Assembly (NCBI GenBank): GCA_021808285.1
Contig: JAKBBV010000010.1
Span: 1 to 63,870 of the forward strand
DNA from: Pseudomonadota bacterium
Lineage (GTDB): Bacteria; Pseudomonadota; Alphaproteobacteria; Caulobacterales; Caulobacteraceae
DNA: 63,870 nucleotides
Direction of reading: 5' to 3'
The position numbers were made by a program, and so were the translations under genes. Every line of letters starts with the position of its first letter. Position 1 is the stretch's first letter. The notes beneath the pieces were generated by a model. The model did no database searches. It was not told the origin of the DNA and saw only the letters and a program-made list of their open reading frames with translations. Shown here piece by piece: positions 9,340 through 18,510 of this stretch.

Positions 9340-9924
9340 CTATCGCGGCGCCAGGATCATGATCATTTGACGGCCTTCCATACGCGGCTCGTACTCGACC
9401 TTGGCCACGGGATCGAAGTCGAGCTTCACCTGCTGGAGCAGCTTCATCCCCAGCTCCGGATGGCGCATCTCACCTCCGCGGAAACGCAGCGTCACCTTGA
9501 CCTTGTCGCCTTCCTCGAAGAACCGGTGCATGGCCTTGGCCTTCACCTCGTAGTCATGCACGTCGATATTGGGCCGGAGCTTGATCTCCTTGACCTCGAC
9601 CAGCTTCTGGCGCTTGCGCGCCTCGTTCTTCTTCTTCTGCTCCTGAAACTTGAATTTGCCGAAGTCGAGAATCTTGCAGACCGGTGGGTCCGCGGTGGGG
9701 GACACCTCCACAAGGTCCAGCCCGGCCTCGACCGCCGCCTCGAGCGCCGCCGAGGTGGGCATGACGCCCTGCTTTTCCCCGTTCTGGTCGATCAGGAGGA
9801 CGCGCGGCGCGCGGATATCCTCATTGATGCGATGGGTGTCTTTGGCCGGCGGGGCGGGCATCAGGGGACGACGAATAGGCGAGACTCCTTGAGACATGAG
9901 AAGACGCGAGGCCTCGTCGCGCAT
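9340..9924 (-). CDS. infC: Translation initiation factor IF-3
   Basis: IF-3 binds the 30S subunit, discriminates the initiator tRNA and prevents premature 50S joining. Both domains are present: the N-domain [21 protein letters not shown] and [20 protein letters not shown], the Lys/Arg-rich linker [14 protein letters not shown], and the C-domain [11 protein letters not shown] and [13 protein letters not shown] 9924 is chosen because GAGGAG stands seven bases upstream; this gives 194 residues with about 25 extra at the N-terminus. A GTG at 9939 and ATGs at 9897 and 9861 are weaker. rpmI and rplT, the usual infC partners, do not follow. Confidence 0.95.
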   Translation of the reverse strand: MRDEASRLLMSQGVSPIRRPLMPAPPAKDTHRINEDIRAPRVLLIDQNGEKQGVMPTSAALEAAVEAGLDLVEVSPTADPPVCKILDFGKFKFQEQKKKNEARKRQKLVEVKEIKLRPNIDVHDYEVKAKAMHRFFEEGDKVKVTLRFRGGEMRHPELGMKLLQQVKLDFDPVAKVEYEPRMEGRQMIMILAPR

Positions 9925-9970
9925 AACGACGCTCCTCACAACTCCGATATGAGCAAGGATCGCAAAAGGA

Positions 9971-10939
9971 TCAAGACGCCCTGATGGCGATGTCGCCCTG
10001 GCGCCACAGGTCTAGCGCCTCCGCGAGGACCACTTCGGACCGAAGATCCGCCAGATTTTGGCGCTGCAAGATGCGCACCCGTCCGCGCGGAGCGTTGCGG
10101 GCCGGGTCGGAGTCGCCGGAAAATAGGGTCAGGCAGGGCGCTCCCGCCGCTGCGATCAGATGCATGGGACCGGTGTCGTTGCCCACGGCGAGCACGGCGC
10201 GCGCGCCCAGCTCGGCGAGTTGGAAGAGGTCGGTCCGGCCGGTGAGATCAATGGTCGCCGGCGCCTGGGTCTGGATCCCGGCGGCGAGGGTGCGCTCGGC
10301 GTCACCCCCGATGATGGCGACGCTCAGACCTTCAGCCTGTAGCGCCAGCGCCAGTGTGGCGAAGCTGTGCGCTGGCCAAAGTTTGAGGGGTCGGCGGGGC
10401 GAGGCGCCGGGAACCAGCAGCGCCAGGCGCTCCGCGGGTCGGGGGCCGTCAAGGCTCGCCAGCATCCAGGCCAGGTCCGGTCCGGGGGCCTTGCCGGGGT
10501 CGGTGGAGACGGGCGGGAGGACGCCGGCCAGGTTGAGCTGGTCGGCTTCGCGCTCGAGCACGTGCATCGTCGCCCGGCGCCGTCGATCGCCGCGCGCGGC
10601 GCAGCCAGCCGCCATCCCTGACCAGAAGGGCGGGTGCGGACGCAGGGCCTGAAACAACAGGTTGGTGCGGTCATTGGCCTGCAGGTCATAGACGCGGTCG
10701 AAGCGCGCGCGCCTTAAGCGCCGGACGAGGGCGAGCCAGTCGGTGAGGCTCCGGGGCCGGCCGTCGGTCTCCACGGCGTCGAACCAGGGGCTTCTGCGGG
10801 CCAGATCGGCGTAGGGGGGGGTGGTGAGAAGGGTGATATGTGCTCCAGCCTCGGCGGCCCGCAACCGGGCGAAGGCGGGCATCGAGAGCACCATGTCGCC
10901 CAGCGCGGAGAGCTTGATGACCAGGATGCGCCGGGTCAC
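9971..10939 (-). CDS. Glycosyltransferase family 9 (heptosyltransferase-like)
   Basis: A 322-residue GT-B enzyme of the LPS heptosyltransferase family (PF01075), expected to add a sugar, usually ADP-heptose, to lipopolysaccharide core on the cytoplasmic face. Family marks: N-terminal [20 protein letters not shown], central [16 protein letters not shown], and the donor-site segment [21 protein letters not shown]. The start overlaps the stop of the GT4 gene by four bases. With galU and GT4 upstream it forms an envelope glycan cluster. Acceptor and donor remain unknown. Confidence 0.9.
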   Translation of the reverse strand: MTRRILVIKLSALGDMVLSMPAFARLRAAEAGAHITLLTTPPYADLARRSPWFDAVETDGRPRSLTDWLALVRRLRRARFDRVYDLQANDRTNLLFQALRPHPPFWSGMAAGCAARGDRRRRATMHVLEREADQLNLAGVLPPVSTDPGKAPGPDLAWMLASLDGPRPAERLALLVPGASPRRPLKLWPAHSFATLALALQAEGLSVAIIGGDAERTLAAGIQTQAPATIDLTGRTDLFQLAELGARAVLAVGNDTGPMHLIAAAGAPCLTLFSGDSDPARNAPRGRVRILQRQNLADLRSEVVLAEALDLWRQGDIAIRAS

Positions 10940-12150
10940 GGCGCCGCCTCGAGTTCGCCCCGGCGTTCATCGATGAGCTGGCGATACAGGGCGAAGCTGG
11001 CTTCGACCATGCGCTCCAGGGAAAAGTCCGCCGCGATTCGCGCCCGAGCCCTTGCTCCCACGACCTCGCGGGCGTCACGGGTCATCCTGAGGGCGCGTCC
11101 CATGGCCCCGGCCAAGGCCTCCGTATCGCCTGCCGGGACAAGCCAGCCTGTCTCGCCGTCGCGGAGAGTCTCGCTCAACGCACCCAGATCCGAGGCGATC
11201 ACCGGTCGCCCCATGGCGCAGGCTTCGGCGACGCTCCGACCAAAGGACTCCGGCGAGGTGGAAGGGGCAATCACCAGGTCGGCGGATTTGAGCGCGGCGG
11301 GCATGTCGGCCAGGGATCCGGGAAGGCGGACGGCGTCACGCACGCCGGCCGAGGCGGCAAGATCGGTGAGGCGCTTGGCTTCTCCCGCCCGCTCCTCGCG
11401 CCCAGCCATGACAAGCACCGGGGCATCGCCGGAGAGGCGATCTGCAACCAGGCGGCCGAGCGCGGCGAGAGCCACGGCCTGGCCCTTCCATCCCGTCAGC
11501 CGAGCGGCCAACAGGATCACCGGCCGGGCATCGGATGGGTCCAGTCCCATGGCCCGCCGCGCGGCGAAGACCCGGTCCACGCTTACCGCGGCGGGGTCGA
11601 ACTTCGCCAAGTCGATTCCCTCTGGGATGACGCAAAGACGCCCAGCCGGCGTCCCGTGCTCCTGCAGCAGGTGGCGAAGGGTGAATTGCGAATTGGCGAT
11701 CACCGCCTCGCCCCGGGTCATGATCCGGTTATAGCGCCGCTTGAGCGCCGAGCCCGAGGCATAGACCCCGTGATAGGTGGCGACCATCGGAATGCCTGTA
11801 GCCCTCGCCGCCCAGAGTGCGCTGAAGGCCGGCGCCCGCGAGCGGACATGGATGAGACTCGCCTTTTCGCGGCGGATGAGTCGGGCGAGACGCCCCGCGT
11901 TCAGGGCGATCGAGATCGGATCCCTAGCGTGGACGGCCATACGCTCCAGACGCGCGCCGGTGCGGGCCAGGTCCCGCTCCAACGTTCCCCCCCACGAGGC
12001 GACTAGGGAGCCTGCGCCGACGCGCGCCGCGGCCCTGGCCATGTCGAGTGTCACCTGTTCCACTCCGCCGCCCTCAAGTCGGGGGGTCACCTGTAGCAGC
12101 ACGAAGCTCGGCGGCAGGGAGGGATCGAGCGTCGCGCCCATTCCGGGCAT
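10936..12150 (-). CDS. Glycosyltransferase family 4
   Basis: A GT-B glycosyltransferase of about 404 residues. N-terminal VTPRLEGGGVEQVTLDMARA is the acceptor-side glycine loop. The C-terminal domain has LAARLTGWKGQAVALAAL and the GT4 E-x7-E motif in APSTSPESFGRSVAEACAMG, then GRPVIASDLGALSETLRDG. ATG 12150 was chosen; GTG 12162 and ATG 12141 are also in frame and none has a clear ribosome site. It lies 15 bp after galU and overlaps the GT9 gene by ATGA, so the three are likely one operon making a surface polysaccharide or LPS core. Confidence 0.9.
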   Translation of the reverse strand: MPGMGATLDPSLPPSFVLLQVTPRLEGGGVEQVTLDMARAAARVGAGSLVASWGGTLERDLARTGARLERMAVHARDPISIALNAGRLARLIRREKASLIHVRSRAPAFSALWAARATGIPMVATYHGVYASGSALKRRYNRIMTRGEAVIANSQFTLRHLLQEHGTPAGRLCVIPEGIDLAKFDPAAVSVDRVFAARRAMGLDPSDARPVILLAARLTGWKGQAVALAALGRLVADRLSGDAPVLVMAGREERAGEAKRLTDLAASAGVRDAVRLPGSLADMPAALKSADLVIAPSTSPESFGRSVAEACAMGRPVIASDLGALSETLRDGETGWLVPAGDTEALAGAMGRALRMTRDAREVVGARARARIAADFSLERMVEASFALYRQLIDERRGELEAAP

Positions 12151-12165
12151 GACCCCGGGCACGGC

Positions 12166-13050
12166 TCAGCCCGCAAGAAGCGCGGTCAGCGCCGCCCGCA
12201 CGGCCGCGCCCTGGCTCGGGTGTTTCAGCCCAAAGGCGACCCCGGCGCGCAACAGCCCTAGCGGATCGCCGCAATCGAAGGTCCTGCCCTCATAGGCGAG
12301 GGCATGGAACATTTCCTGGTCCAACCGCGCCCGCAGGGCGTCGGTGAGCTGAATCTCGCCCCCGGCGCCGCGGCTATGCGCAGCCAGGGCCTCGAACACG
12401 CCGCTCTGGAGGATATAGCGCCCCGAAATGAAGAGATTGGACGGCTCGGTCCCCGGCGGCGGCTTCTCCACCATGCCGGTCATGCGGCGCAGGCGCCCGC
12501 GAAAGCCCGGCGCGGTCTCGCCCAGGGCGACGATGCCATATTTGTGCGTTTCGCCCTCCGGCGCCGGCTCGACGACGATGATATTGCCGCCCACCGCATC
12601 ATGGGCCTCGATCGCCTGAGCGAGCGCGCCCGGCGACGCGTCCATCAGCATGTCGGGCAGCATGACCGCAAAGGGCTCGTCGCCGATGATGTCCCGGGCG
12701 CACCAGACGGCGTGACCCAGACCCAGCGGCGCCATCTGCCGCACAAAGCTCATCTGGCCTGGCGCCAGAAGATCGCCGGTGAGCGCAGCAAGAAGTTCGC
12801 CGCGGCCCTTGTCGGTGAGGGCCTGCTCCAGTTCGACCGCGTGGTCGAAATAGTCCTCGATCGCCCCCTGTCCGCGGCCTAGCACGATAACGAAATGCTC
12901 AATTCCGGCGGCCCGTCCCTCCGCCACCACATGGGCGAGGATCGGCCTGTCGAACACGTTGAGGAGATTCTTCGGCGTGACCTTGGCGGCGGGCAGGTTG
13001 CGTGTTCCCAGCCCCGCGACGGGCAGGACGGCCTTGCGGATACGCGTCAT
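12166..13050 (-). CDS. galU: UTP-glucose-1-phosphate uridylyltransferase-like protein (divergent GalU)
   Basis: A 294-residue nucleotidyltransferase of the GalU family, expected to make UDP-glucose for glycan synthesis. The nucleotide-binding start VLPVAGLGTR is conserved, as are GLGHAVWCAR, PFAVMLPDMLMD, VEKPPP, GRYILQ and GEIQLTDALR. The signature after GTR is unusual: residues 18-36 read NLPAAKVTPKNLLNVFDRP where most GalU have FLPATKAxPKEMLPVVDKP. The catalytic-side lysine (K27) stays, but E28 and P31 become N. It may be a paralogue with altered specificity. It sits 32 bp after glmS on the same strand. Confidence 0.85.
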   Translation of the reverse strand: MTRIRKAVLPVAGLGTRNLPAAKVTPKNLLNVFDRPILAHVVAEGRAAGIEHFVIVLGRGQGAIEDYFDHAVELEQALTDKGRGELLAALTGDLLAPGQMSFVRQMAPLGLGHAVWCARDIIGDEPFAVMLPDMLMDASPGALAQAIEAHDAVGGNIIVVEPAPEGETHKYGIVALGETAPGFRGRLRRMTGMVEKPPPGTEPSNLFISGRYILQSGVFEALAAHSRGAGGEIQLTDALRARLDQEMFHALAYEGRTFDCGDPLGLLRAGVAFGLKHPSQGAAVRAALTALLAG

Positions 13051-13082
13051 GTAGTGACCTTGAGCGACAGAGGGACGCCCTC

Positions 13083-14903
13083 CTACTCGACCGTCACCGA
13101 CTTGGCGAGATTGCGCGGCTGGTCCACGTCGGCGCCCTTAGCCACTCCGACCTGATAGGCCAGGAGTTGCAGCGGCACGGCGAACACCAGTGGCGCGATC
13201 AGCGGATCGCAGGTCGGCGCCACGACGCTCCTCGCTTGAGACGGGGCGTGGGCCAGCCCCGCCTCGTCAGTGATCAGAACGACTGCGCCATTGCGCGCTA
13301 TCACCTCGCTCATGTTTGAGCGCGTCTTGTCGAAGGCGTTATCGCTGGGCGCGACGATGATCACGGGAGTGGACTCGTCGATCAGCGCGATGGGGCCATG
13401 CTTCATCTCGCCTGCGGCGTAGCCCTCGGCATGGATGTAACTGCCTTCCTTGAGCTTCAGCGCCCCCTCCAGGGCCAGCCCGAACATCGCTCCTCTACCC
13501 AGATAGAGCACATCGCGCGCCTTGGAGATGTCAAAGGCGAGAGGCCTTAGAGCGTCCTCCGTGTCGGCGATCGCCTGGGCGATGAGGCGCGGGGCCTCAA
13601 GCAGGGTCTGAACCAGGCGCGTCTCCTCGGCGGCATCGATCCGGCCGCGTTGGCGGGCCGCGGCGACGGCCAGGCAGATGAGGGCCGTGAGCTGGGCGGT
13701 GAAGGCCTTGGTGGAGAGAACGCACACCTCGGGGCCCGCATGGGTCGGCCAGACATGGTCCACCTCGCGCGACATGGTGGATTCCGGCGCGTTGACGATG
13801 GCGGCGGTCGTCAGACCCTTGGCCTTGCACCAGCGCAGAGCGGCCAGCGTGTCCGCCGTCTCGCCCGACTGGGAGACGGCCACAGCCAGGGTTCCTGGCG
13901 TCACGGCGGGGTTACGGTAGCGGAACTCCGAGGCGACCTCGGCGTCGGTGGGAAGGCCCGCCAGGTCCTCGAACAGGTATTTCGCGATCAGGGCCGCGTA
14001 ATAGGCCGTGCCACAGGCCAGGAGTTGCAGCCGTTCAACCTTGGTGAAGTCGAAACCCTCGGGCGGTGCGGCATGGCCGTTGATCGGATCGAGATAGCTG
14101 GAGAGTGTGTGGCGGCAGGCCTCGGGCTGGTCGTGGATCTCCTTCTCCATGAAGTGCCGATAGTTGCCCTTCTCCACCAGGGCTGCGGAGGCGGCCACGG
14201 TGCGCACGGCCCGCTCAACCCGCGCCCCGTCGGCATTGAAGATGCGCGCGGTGGTGCGGTCGATGGCGACATAGTCGCCTTCATCAAGATAGGCGACGCG
14301 GTTGGTGAAGGGGCCCACAGCCAGAGCGTCGGAGCCGATGAACATCTCGCCCTCGCCATAGCCCACCACCAAGGGGCTGCCGCGGCGTGCGCCCAGGATG
14401 AGTTCAGGCTCGCCCTCGATCAGGGCCCCCAGGGCATAGGCGCCGGAAAGGCGGTTGAGCGCGGCCTTGAACGCGGCCAACGGCTCCAGGCCTCGCTCCA
14501 GGCCGGCATCTATCAGGTGCGCCACGACCTCGGTGTCGGTCTCGCTCTCGAAGCTGCGCCCGGCGGCGATCAGCTCGGCCTTGAGCTCGGCGAAATTCTC
14601 GATGATCCCGTTGTGCACCAGCATGACCCGGCCCGCCTTCTGCGGGTGGGCGTTGGCCACATTGGGGGCGCCGTGGGTGGCCCAGCGCGTATGACCAAGG
14701 CCGACATGGCCCTGCAGCGGTTCGACGGACAGAACGGCTTCGAGATCGCGGATTCGTCCTTTTGCCCGCCGGCGCTCCAGCCCCGCAGAGGTGTGAGCGG
14801 CCACTCCGGCGGAATCATAGCCCCGATATTCCAGCCGTCGCAGACTCTCGATGACCCGTGGGGCGGCGGGACTGAGTCCGACAATGCCGATGATGCCGCA
14901 CAT
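13083..14903 (-). CDS. glmS: Glutamine-fructose-6-phosphate aminotransferase
   Basis: GlmS converts fructose-6-phosphate and glutamine to glucosamine-6-phosphate, the entry to peptidoglycan and LPS amino sugars. ATG 14903 places Cys2 at the N-terminus (MCGIIGIVG), as required for the class II amidotransferase nucleophile. The domain contains LEYRGYDSAG and HTRWATHGAP. Two SIS domains follow, with LLACGTAYYAAL, AVSQSGETADTLAALR and LGRGAMFGLALEGALKLKE. Length 606 residues is normal; the frame is open further upstream but the extra part is not family sequence. glmM is divergent. Confidence 0.97.
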   Translation of the reverse strand: MCGIIGIVGLSPAAPRVIESLRRLEYRGYDSAGVAAHTSAGLERRRAKGRIRDLEAVLSVEPLQGHVGLGHTRWATHGAPNVANAHPQKAGRVMLVHNGIIENFAELKAELIAAGRSFESETDTEVVAHLIDAGLERGLEPLAAFKAALNRLSGAYALGALIEGEPELILGARRGSPLVVGYGEGEMFIGSDALAVGPFTNRVAYLDEGDYVAIDRTTARIFNADGARVERAVRTVAASAALVEKGNYRHFMEKEIHDQPEACRHTLSSYLDPINGHAAPPEGFDFTKVERLQLLACGTAYYAALIAKYLFEDLAGLPTDAEVASEFRYRNPAVTPGTLAVAVSQSGETADTLAALRWCKAKGLTTAAIVNAPESTMSREVDHVWPTHAGPEVCVLSTKAFTAQLTALICLAVAAARQRGRIDAAEETRLVQTLLEAPRLIAQAIADTEDALRPLAFDISKARDVLYLGRGAMFGLALEGALKLKEGSYIHAEGYAAGEMKHGPIALIDESTPVIIVAPSDNAFDKTRSNMSEVIARNGAVVLITDEAGLAHAPSQARSVVAPTCDPLIAPLVFAVPLQLLAYQVGVAKGADVDQPRNLAKSVTVE

Positions 14904-15085
14904 GCTTGTGACGCTCGTTCTGGGCTGAGGAGTCCTGCGGGGCTTCGTGACGCCGCCAACATAAGCTAGCCTTAACACGTTACGGACTGTTTCGCAGCAG
15001 GCGCCTTTTGCGACCCGCAAGTTATGAATTCGGCATTGAGGCCGGGCGTAGTTGCTGGTGAACCCTAAGACGCGAGGGAAAGAAG
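14904..15085. promoter_or_regulatory. Divergent glmS/glmM control region
   Basis: A 182-bp gap between two functionally linked, divergently read genes. On the glmS side GGCTAGCTTATG (reverse strand, near 14963-14974) resembles the Caulobacter -10 GCTANAWC. I see no convincing -35 and no glmS ribozyme, which is expected only in Firmicutes. The boundaries of promoters cannot be set from sequence alone. Confidence 0.3.
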
Positions 15086-16441
15086 ATGGGCAACCGGAGC
15101 TATTTCGGCACAGACGGCATCCGTGGTCGTGCCAATCAACACCCCATGACAGCCGAGGTGGCCCTGCGCGTCGGACTTGCGGCGGGCAAGCTTTTTCGCT
15201 CCGAGGATGAACGACGGCACTTGGTGGTGATCGGCAAGGACACACGCCTGTCGGGCTATATGATCGAGCCGGCCCTGGTGGCCGGCTTCGCCAGCGTGGG
15301 CATGGATGTGCGTCTGTTCGGCCCCCTGCCGACCCCGGCCGTGGCCATGATGACCCGCTCCATGCGGGCGGATCTGGGTGTGATGATCTCCGCCTCGCAC
15401 AATGACTTCGCCGACAACGGCATCAAGCTCTTTGGTCCCGACGGCTACAAGCTCTCCGACGAGATGGAGCTGGGCATCGAGGCGCTCATGGATGAAAGCC
15501 TTCAGGATGGCCTCGTCGCCCCGCGTGAGCTCGGCCGGGTGGTTCGGATGGACGAGGCCCAAGCCCGCTACGTGGAGATCGTCAAGGCGACCTTCCCCCG
15601 CGCACTTAGCCTCAAAGGCCTTCGGGTGGTGATCGATTGCGCCAATGGCGCCGCCTACAAGGTCGCGCCCACAGCGCTCTATGAGTTGGGGGCGGAGGTG
15701 ATCGAGATCGGCGTTTCTCCCAACGGTTTCAACATCAATGAGGATGTGGGTTCGACCCATCCGGCGGCGATGGTCCGGGCTGTGCGTGAGTATCGCGCCG
15801 ATGTCGGCCTGGCGCTCGACGGCGACGCCGATCGGATCGCCATCTGCGACGAACGCGGACAGATCGTGGATGGCGATCAGATCATGGCCCTCATGGCCCG
15901 CTCCTGGTCGGACCAGGGCAAGCTCGCCGGCGGCGGCGTGGTCGCCACGGTGATGTCCAACCTCGGCCTGGAGCGGTTCCTTGGAGAGCGGGGCCTTTCG
16001 CTGGAGCGCACCGCCGTGGGCGACCGGGCGGTGATGCAGCGCATGCGCGAGGGCCGGTTTAATCTCGGCGGCGAGGCCTCGGGCCACATCATCCTGGCTG
16101 ACTATTCCACGACTGGAGACGGCCTCATCGCTGGGCTCCAGGTCCTGGCGGAGATGGTCCGTTCCGGTCAGCCCATGAGCGCTCTAGCTCGTCAGTTCGA
16201 ACCGGTGCCGCAGACGCTCGAGAACGTCCGTTTCGCCTCTGGCAAGCCGCTGGAGTCCCCGGCGGTCAAGGACGCCATCGCCGCCGCCGAGGCCCGCCTC
16301 AACGGTTCGGGGCGCGTGCTCGTGCGCGCCTCCGGCACCGAGCCCCTGATCCGCGTCATGGCCGAGGGCGACGACGCCAAGCTGGTCGGCCAACTCGTCA
16401 AGGACATCGCCTCCGCCGTTCGCTCCGCCGCTGCGGGGTGA
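15086..16441 (+). CDS. glmM: Phosphoglucosamine mutase
   Basis: A 451-residue alpha-D-phosphohexomutase turning glucosamine-6-phosphate into glucosamine-1-phosphate, next step after GlmS. It starts with the GlmM signature [14 protein letters not shown]. The phosphoserine loop is [17 protein letters not shown] with S104, the metal loop is [14 protein letters not shown], the sugar-binding loop is [10 protein letters not shown], and the phosphate loop is [15 protein letters not shown]. All four functional loops are intact. Unlike many genomes, glmM is not linked to folP/ftsH here but faces glmS. Confidence 0.97.
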   Translation: MGNRSYFGTDGIRGRANQHPMTAEVALRVGLAAGKLFRSEDERRHLVVIGKDTRLSGYMIEPALVAGFASVGMDVRLFGPLPTPAVAMMTRSMRADLGVMISASHNDFADNGIKLFGPDGYKLSDEMELGIEALMDESLQDGLVAPRELGRVVRMDEAQARYVEIVKATFPRALSLKGLRVVIDCANGAAYKVAPTALYELGAEVIEIGVSPNGFNINEDVGSTHPAAMVRAVREYRADVGLALDGDADRIAICDERGQIVDGDQIMALMARSWSDQGKLAGGGVVATVMSNLGLERFLGERGLSLERTAVGDRAVMQRMREGRFNLGGEASGHIILADYSTTGDGLIAGLQVLAEMVRSGQPMSALARQFEPVPQTLENVRFASGKPLESPAVKDAIAAAEARLNGSGRVLVRASGTEPLIRVMAEGDDAKLVGQLVKDIASAVRSAAAG

Positions 16442-16564
16442 TCCTCCCTTGCGATTCCCGGGCTTCCTTGTGCACGGAGCTGCAAAAGGGGAGCTGGCCT
16501 CGCCACCGCTCTCCGATCATTCCGCAAACGGCCTAGCGGAGCGGCGGCGCCCAGGGCGCCTGGA

Positions 16565-17341
16565 CTATAGGCCCTCCGCGGCGCCCGCTTTGAGGACAGC
16601 GGCGCCCACAACCAAGCCTTCGCTCAGCCACTGGGTCAGTAGCGCGCCCGCCTTTTCGATCGCGTCGTCGTCTGACGCCTCCTTGGCGAGGGCTTCGCAC
16701 ATCGTCGAGAAGTCGCGGCCTTCAAGCGCGCTGCGAATCATCAGCCGCTCAGGTCCGCTCACTGTCCGATAGAGCGGCGAAAAGCCCCGCCGCCACACCA
16801 GCAGATCCGCAGTCGCGTCCAGGCGCTGCGCCGCCGGCGGGGGCGTGACTTCGGCCAGGGCCGTCCAGATGGCCGCCGCGTTGCTGATGACGGGCCGCCA
16901 GGCCAAGGTCGGGGCGAAGGTCAGGACGGCGCAGTCCCAGTCGAGATTGGCCAGAGTGGTGGGGTCCGGCTCGGGCGAATCCGGGCCGTCGAAGGCCCGG
17001 CGCAGGGCCCAGTCCAGCCAGGCGATCTCACCGATCTCCGGGTCGTCGGGATGGAGCCGGTCAAGCTCCGCCGCGAACCCCTCGCCATAGTCATTGAGGC
17101 TCCAGCCGCGCGGTGGGTGGGCGGCGATATGGGCCCCGGCCGCCGCCTCGAAGGCGTCGTCGCCGATCCAGGCATGGGTCTTTTCGAAGGTCTCGGCGAG
17201 GCAGGCGCGCAAGCTGGCGCCGTGGGCGTGGCGATAGACCTCAAGACCCCGGCCCGAACCCTGGGCGATCAGCGCGTCCAGGTTCGCCTGGGGATCCCTC
17301 AGGGCGGCGACGAAGCGGTGCTGGATCTCCGCCAGGCTCAC
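16565..17341 (-). CDS. bufC: Bufferin partner protein BufC (DUF2063)
   Basis: A 258-residue protein of the DUF2063/putative DNA-binding family that accompanies DUF692 enzymes. The N-terminal signature is QHRFVAALRDP and GLEVYRHAHGASLRACLAE, followed by HPPRGWSLNDYGEGFAAEL and EIAWLDWALRRAF. In methanobactin and bufferin systems the equivalent (MbnC/BufC) forms a complex with the DUF692 enzyme and helps bind the precursor peptide. It overlaps bufB by four bases (ATGA), so the two are translationally coupled. The DNA-binding name in databases is historical. Confidence 0.87.
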   Translation of the reverse strand: MSLAEIQHRFVAALRDPQANLDALIAQGSGRGLEVYRHAHGASLRACLAETFEKTHAWIGDDAFEAAAGAHIAAHPPRGWSLNDYGEGFAAELDRLHPDDPEIGEIAWLDWALRRAFDGPDSPEPDPTTLANLDWDCAVLTFAPTLAWRPVISNAAAIWTALAEVTPPPAAQRLDATADLLVWRRGFSPLYRTVSGPERLMIRSALEGRDFSTMCEALAKEASDDDAIEKAGALLTQWLSEGLVVGAAVLKAGAAEGL

Positions 17342-18192
17342 GCCGCCCGCTCCATGGTCGCGGTCGGGCGCCCCGGCGCCGCGCGCCCCCGCTCCAGCTC
17401 CTGGAGCAGTTCGTCCAGGGGCGGAATGTCGTCGTCGCGCTCGATCATGGTCAGCACCGGGCCACAGCGCGCCTTGACCTCCGCGAACAGCTCCCAGACC
17501 TCCTCGCGCACCGGTGCGTCGTGGGTGTCGATCAGCAGGCCGTCGCGACCGACGCTATGGCCCGCGAGGTGGATCTGACGGACCCGGTCCAGGGGCAGGG
17601 CGTCCAGATAGGTCCGGGCGTCGAAGCCGTGATTGGTCGCGGTGACGAAGATATTGTTCACGTCCAGCAGGATGAAACAGCCGGACCGCCGCACGATCTC
17701 GGTCAGAAACGCCCATTCCGGCATCTGATCACCCGCGAAGGTCAGATAGCTTGAGGGGTTCTCCAGCAGGATCGGTCTTTCCAAAGTCTCCTGGGCCTGG
17801 GCGAGGTTGCGGCACACCACCTCGATCGCCTCCTCGGTGAAGGGGAGGGGAAGTAGGTCATGGCTCTGCACGCCCTGCGCCTTGGTCCAGCACAGGTGGT
17901 CGGAGATCCAGACCGGTTCGATCCGATCCGCCAGGGACTTGAGGCGGCGCAGATAGTCGCGGTCGAGCCCCGCCGCCGAGCCGATCGAGAGCGAGACCCC
18001 GTGCATGGCCACCGGATAGTGCTCGCGCACCCGTTCCAGAACGTGAAGGGGCCGCCCGCCGGAGACCATGAAGTTCTCGGAGATGACCTCGACGAAGTCG
18101 ACCTCGACCGCACCGGCCATGAAGTCGGCGAAGTGCGGCGGACGCAGGCCCAGTCCGAAGCCGGCCGAGGGCGTCAGGCGATGTGAGGTCAC
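17338..18192 (-). CDS. bufB: Bufferin maturation enzyme BufB (DUF692, MNIO family)
   Basis: A 284-residue TIM-barrel protein of the DUF692 multinuclear iron oxidase family, which modifies cysteines of RiPP precursors (oxazolone/thioamide in methanobactin, thiooxazole in bufferin). Iron-binding segments are visible: FVEVISENFM, HGVSLSIGSA, WISDHLCW, ILLENPSSYL, LLDVNNIFVTATNHG, IHLAGH, IDTHDAPV. The substrate is expected to be BufA, 63 bp upstream. Together with bufC it completes a bufABC set. No DoxX (bufD) gene follows. Confidence 0.92.
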   Translation of the reverse strand: MTSHRLTPSAGFGLGLRPPHFADFMAGAVEVDFVEVISENFMVSGGRPLHVLERVREHYPVAMHGVSLSIGSAAGLDRDYLRRLKSLADRIEPVWISDHLCWTKAQGVQSHDLLPLPFTEEAIEVVCRNLAQAQETLERPILLENPSSYLTFAGDQMPEWAFLTEIVRRSGCFILLDVNNIFVTATNHGFDARTYLDALPLDRVRQIHLAGHSVGRDGLLIDTHDAPVREEVWELFAEVKARCGPVLTMIERDDDIPPLDELLQELERGRAAPGRPTATMERAA

Positions 18193-18216
18193 GGGCGGGC
18201 TCCCGGGCGAGGCGGT

Positions 18217-18248
18217 CGCCCCCGGCCAGGTCGCCCGGGCCGGGGGCG
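18217..18248 (-). terminator. Strong hairpin between bufA and bufB (attenuator or processing site)
   Basis: CGCCCCCGGCC pairs perfectly with GGCCGGGGGCG (11 bp, 10-nt loop), 7 bases after the bufA stop. No U-run follows, so it is not a classic intrinsic terminator. It could protect the bufA message or reduce read-through into bufBC, giving more peptide than enzyme. Confidence 0.55.
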
Positions 18249-18255
18249 GGAAGGG

Positions 18256-18510
18256 TTACGGCTGGGTTGTGGAGCCGTGCTGGGCTGAGCAGGCCTTGGC
18301 GCTCTCGATCTTGAAGCCCTGGCCCTTGCAGGAGTTCTGGCCCTTGCAGTCATGGTTGTAGGACTTGCAGTCCGACTGGCCCTTGCAGCTGTTCACGCCG
18401 TAGCAATGGACGTTCGCGCTGGACGCGGCCTGGGCGGGAAGGCTGACGGCGGCGCCGGCTAGCCCCATCAGGGCGGCGGCGGCGGCGATGGACGTGATCC
18501 TGGAGGTCAT
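18256..18510 (-). CDS. bufA: Bufferin-type copper-binding RiPP precursor (BufA2-like)
   Basis: An 84-residue peptide with a Sec signal ([20 protein letters not shown] to about residue 28, AQA cleavage site) and a Cys-rich core of about 55 residues. Six cysteines stand at 36, 42, 48, 55, 61 and 74, in [14 protein letters not shown] and the repeat-like [12 protein letters not shown]. This is the BufA2 pattern. Bufferins of Caulobacter are copper-binding periplasmic peptides whose cysteines are modified by BufB/BufC. AAAGGA stands eight bases before the ATG. Just upstream is a SigF-type promoter. The C-terminal [10 protein letters not shown] tail is His/Thr-rich. Confidence 0.9.
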   Translation of the reverse strand: MTSRITSIAAAAALMGLAGAAVSLPAQAASSANVHCYGVNSCKGQSDCKSYNHDCKGQNSCKGQGFKIESAKACSAQHGSTTQP

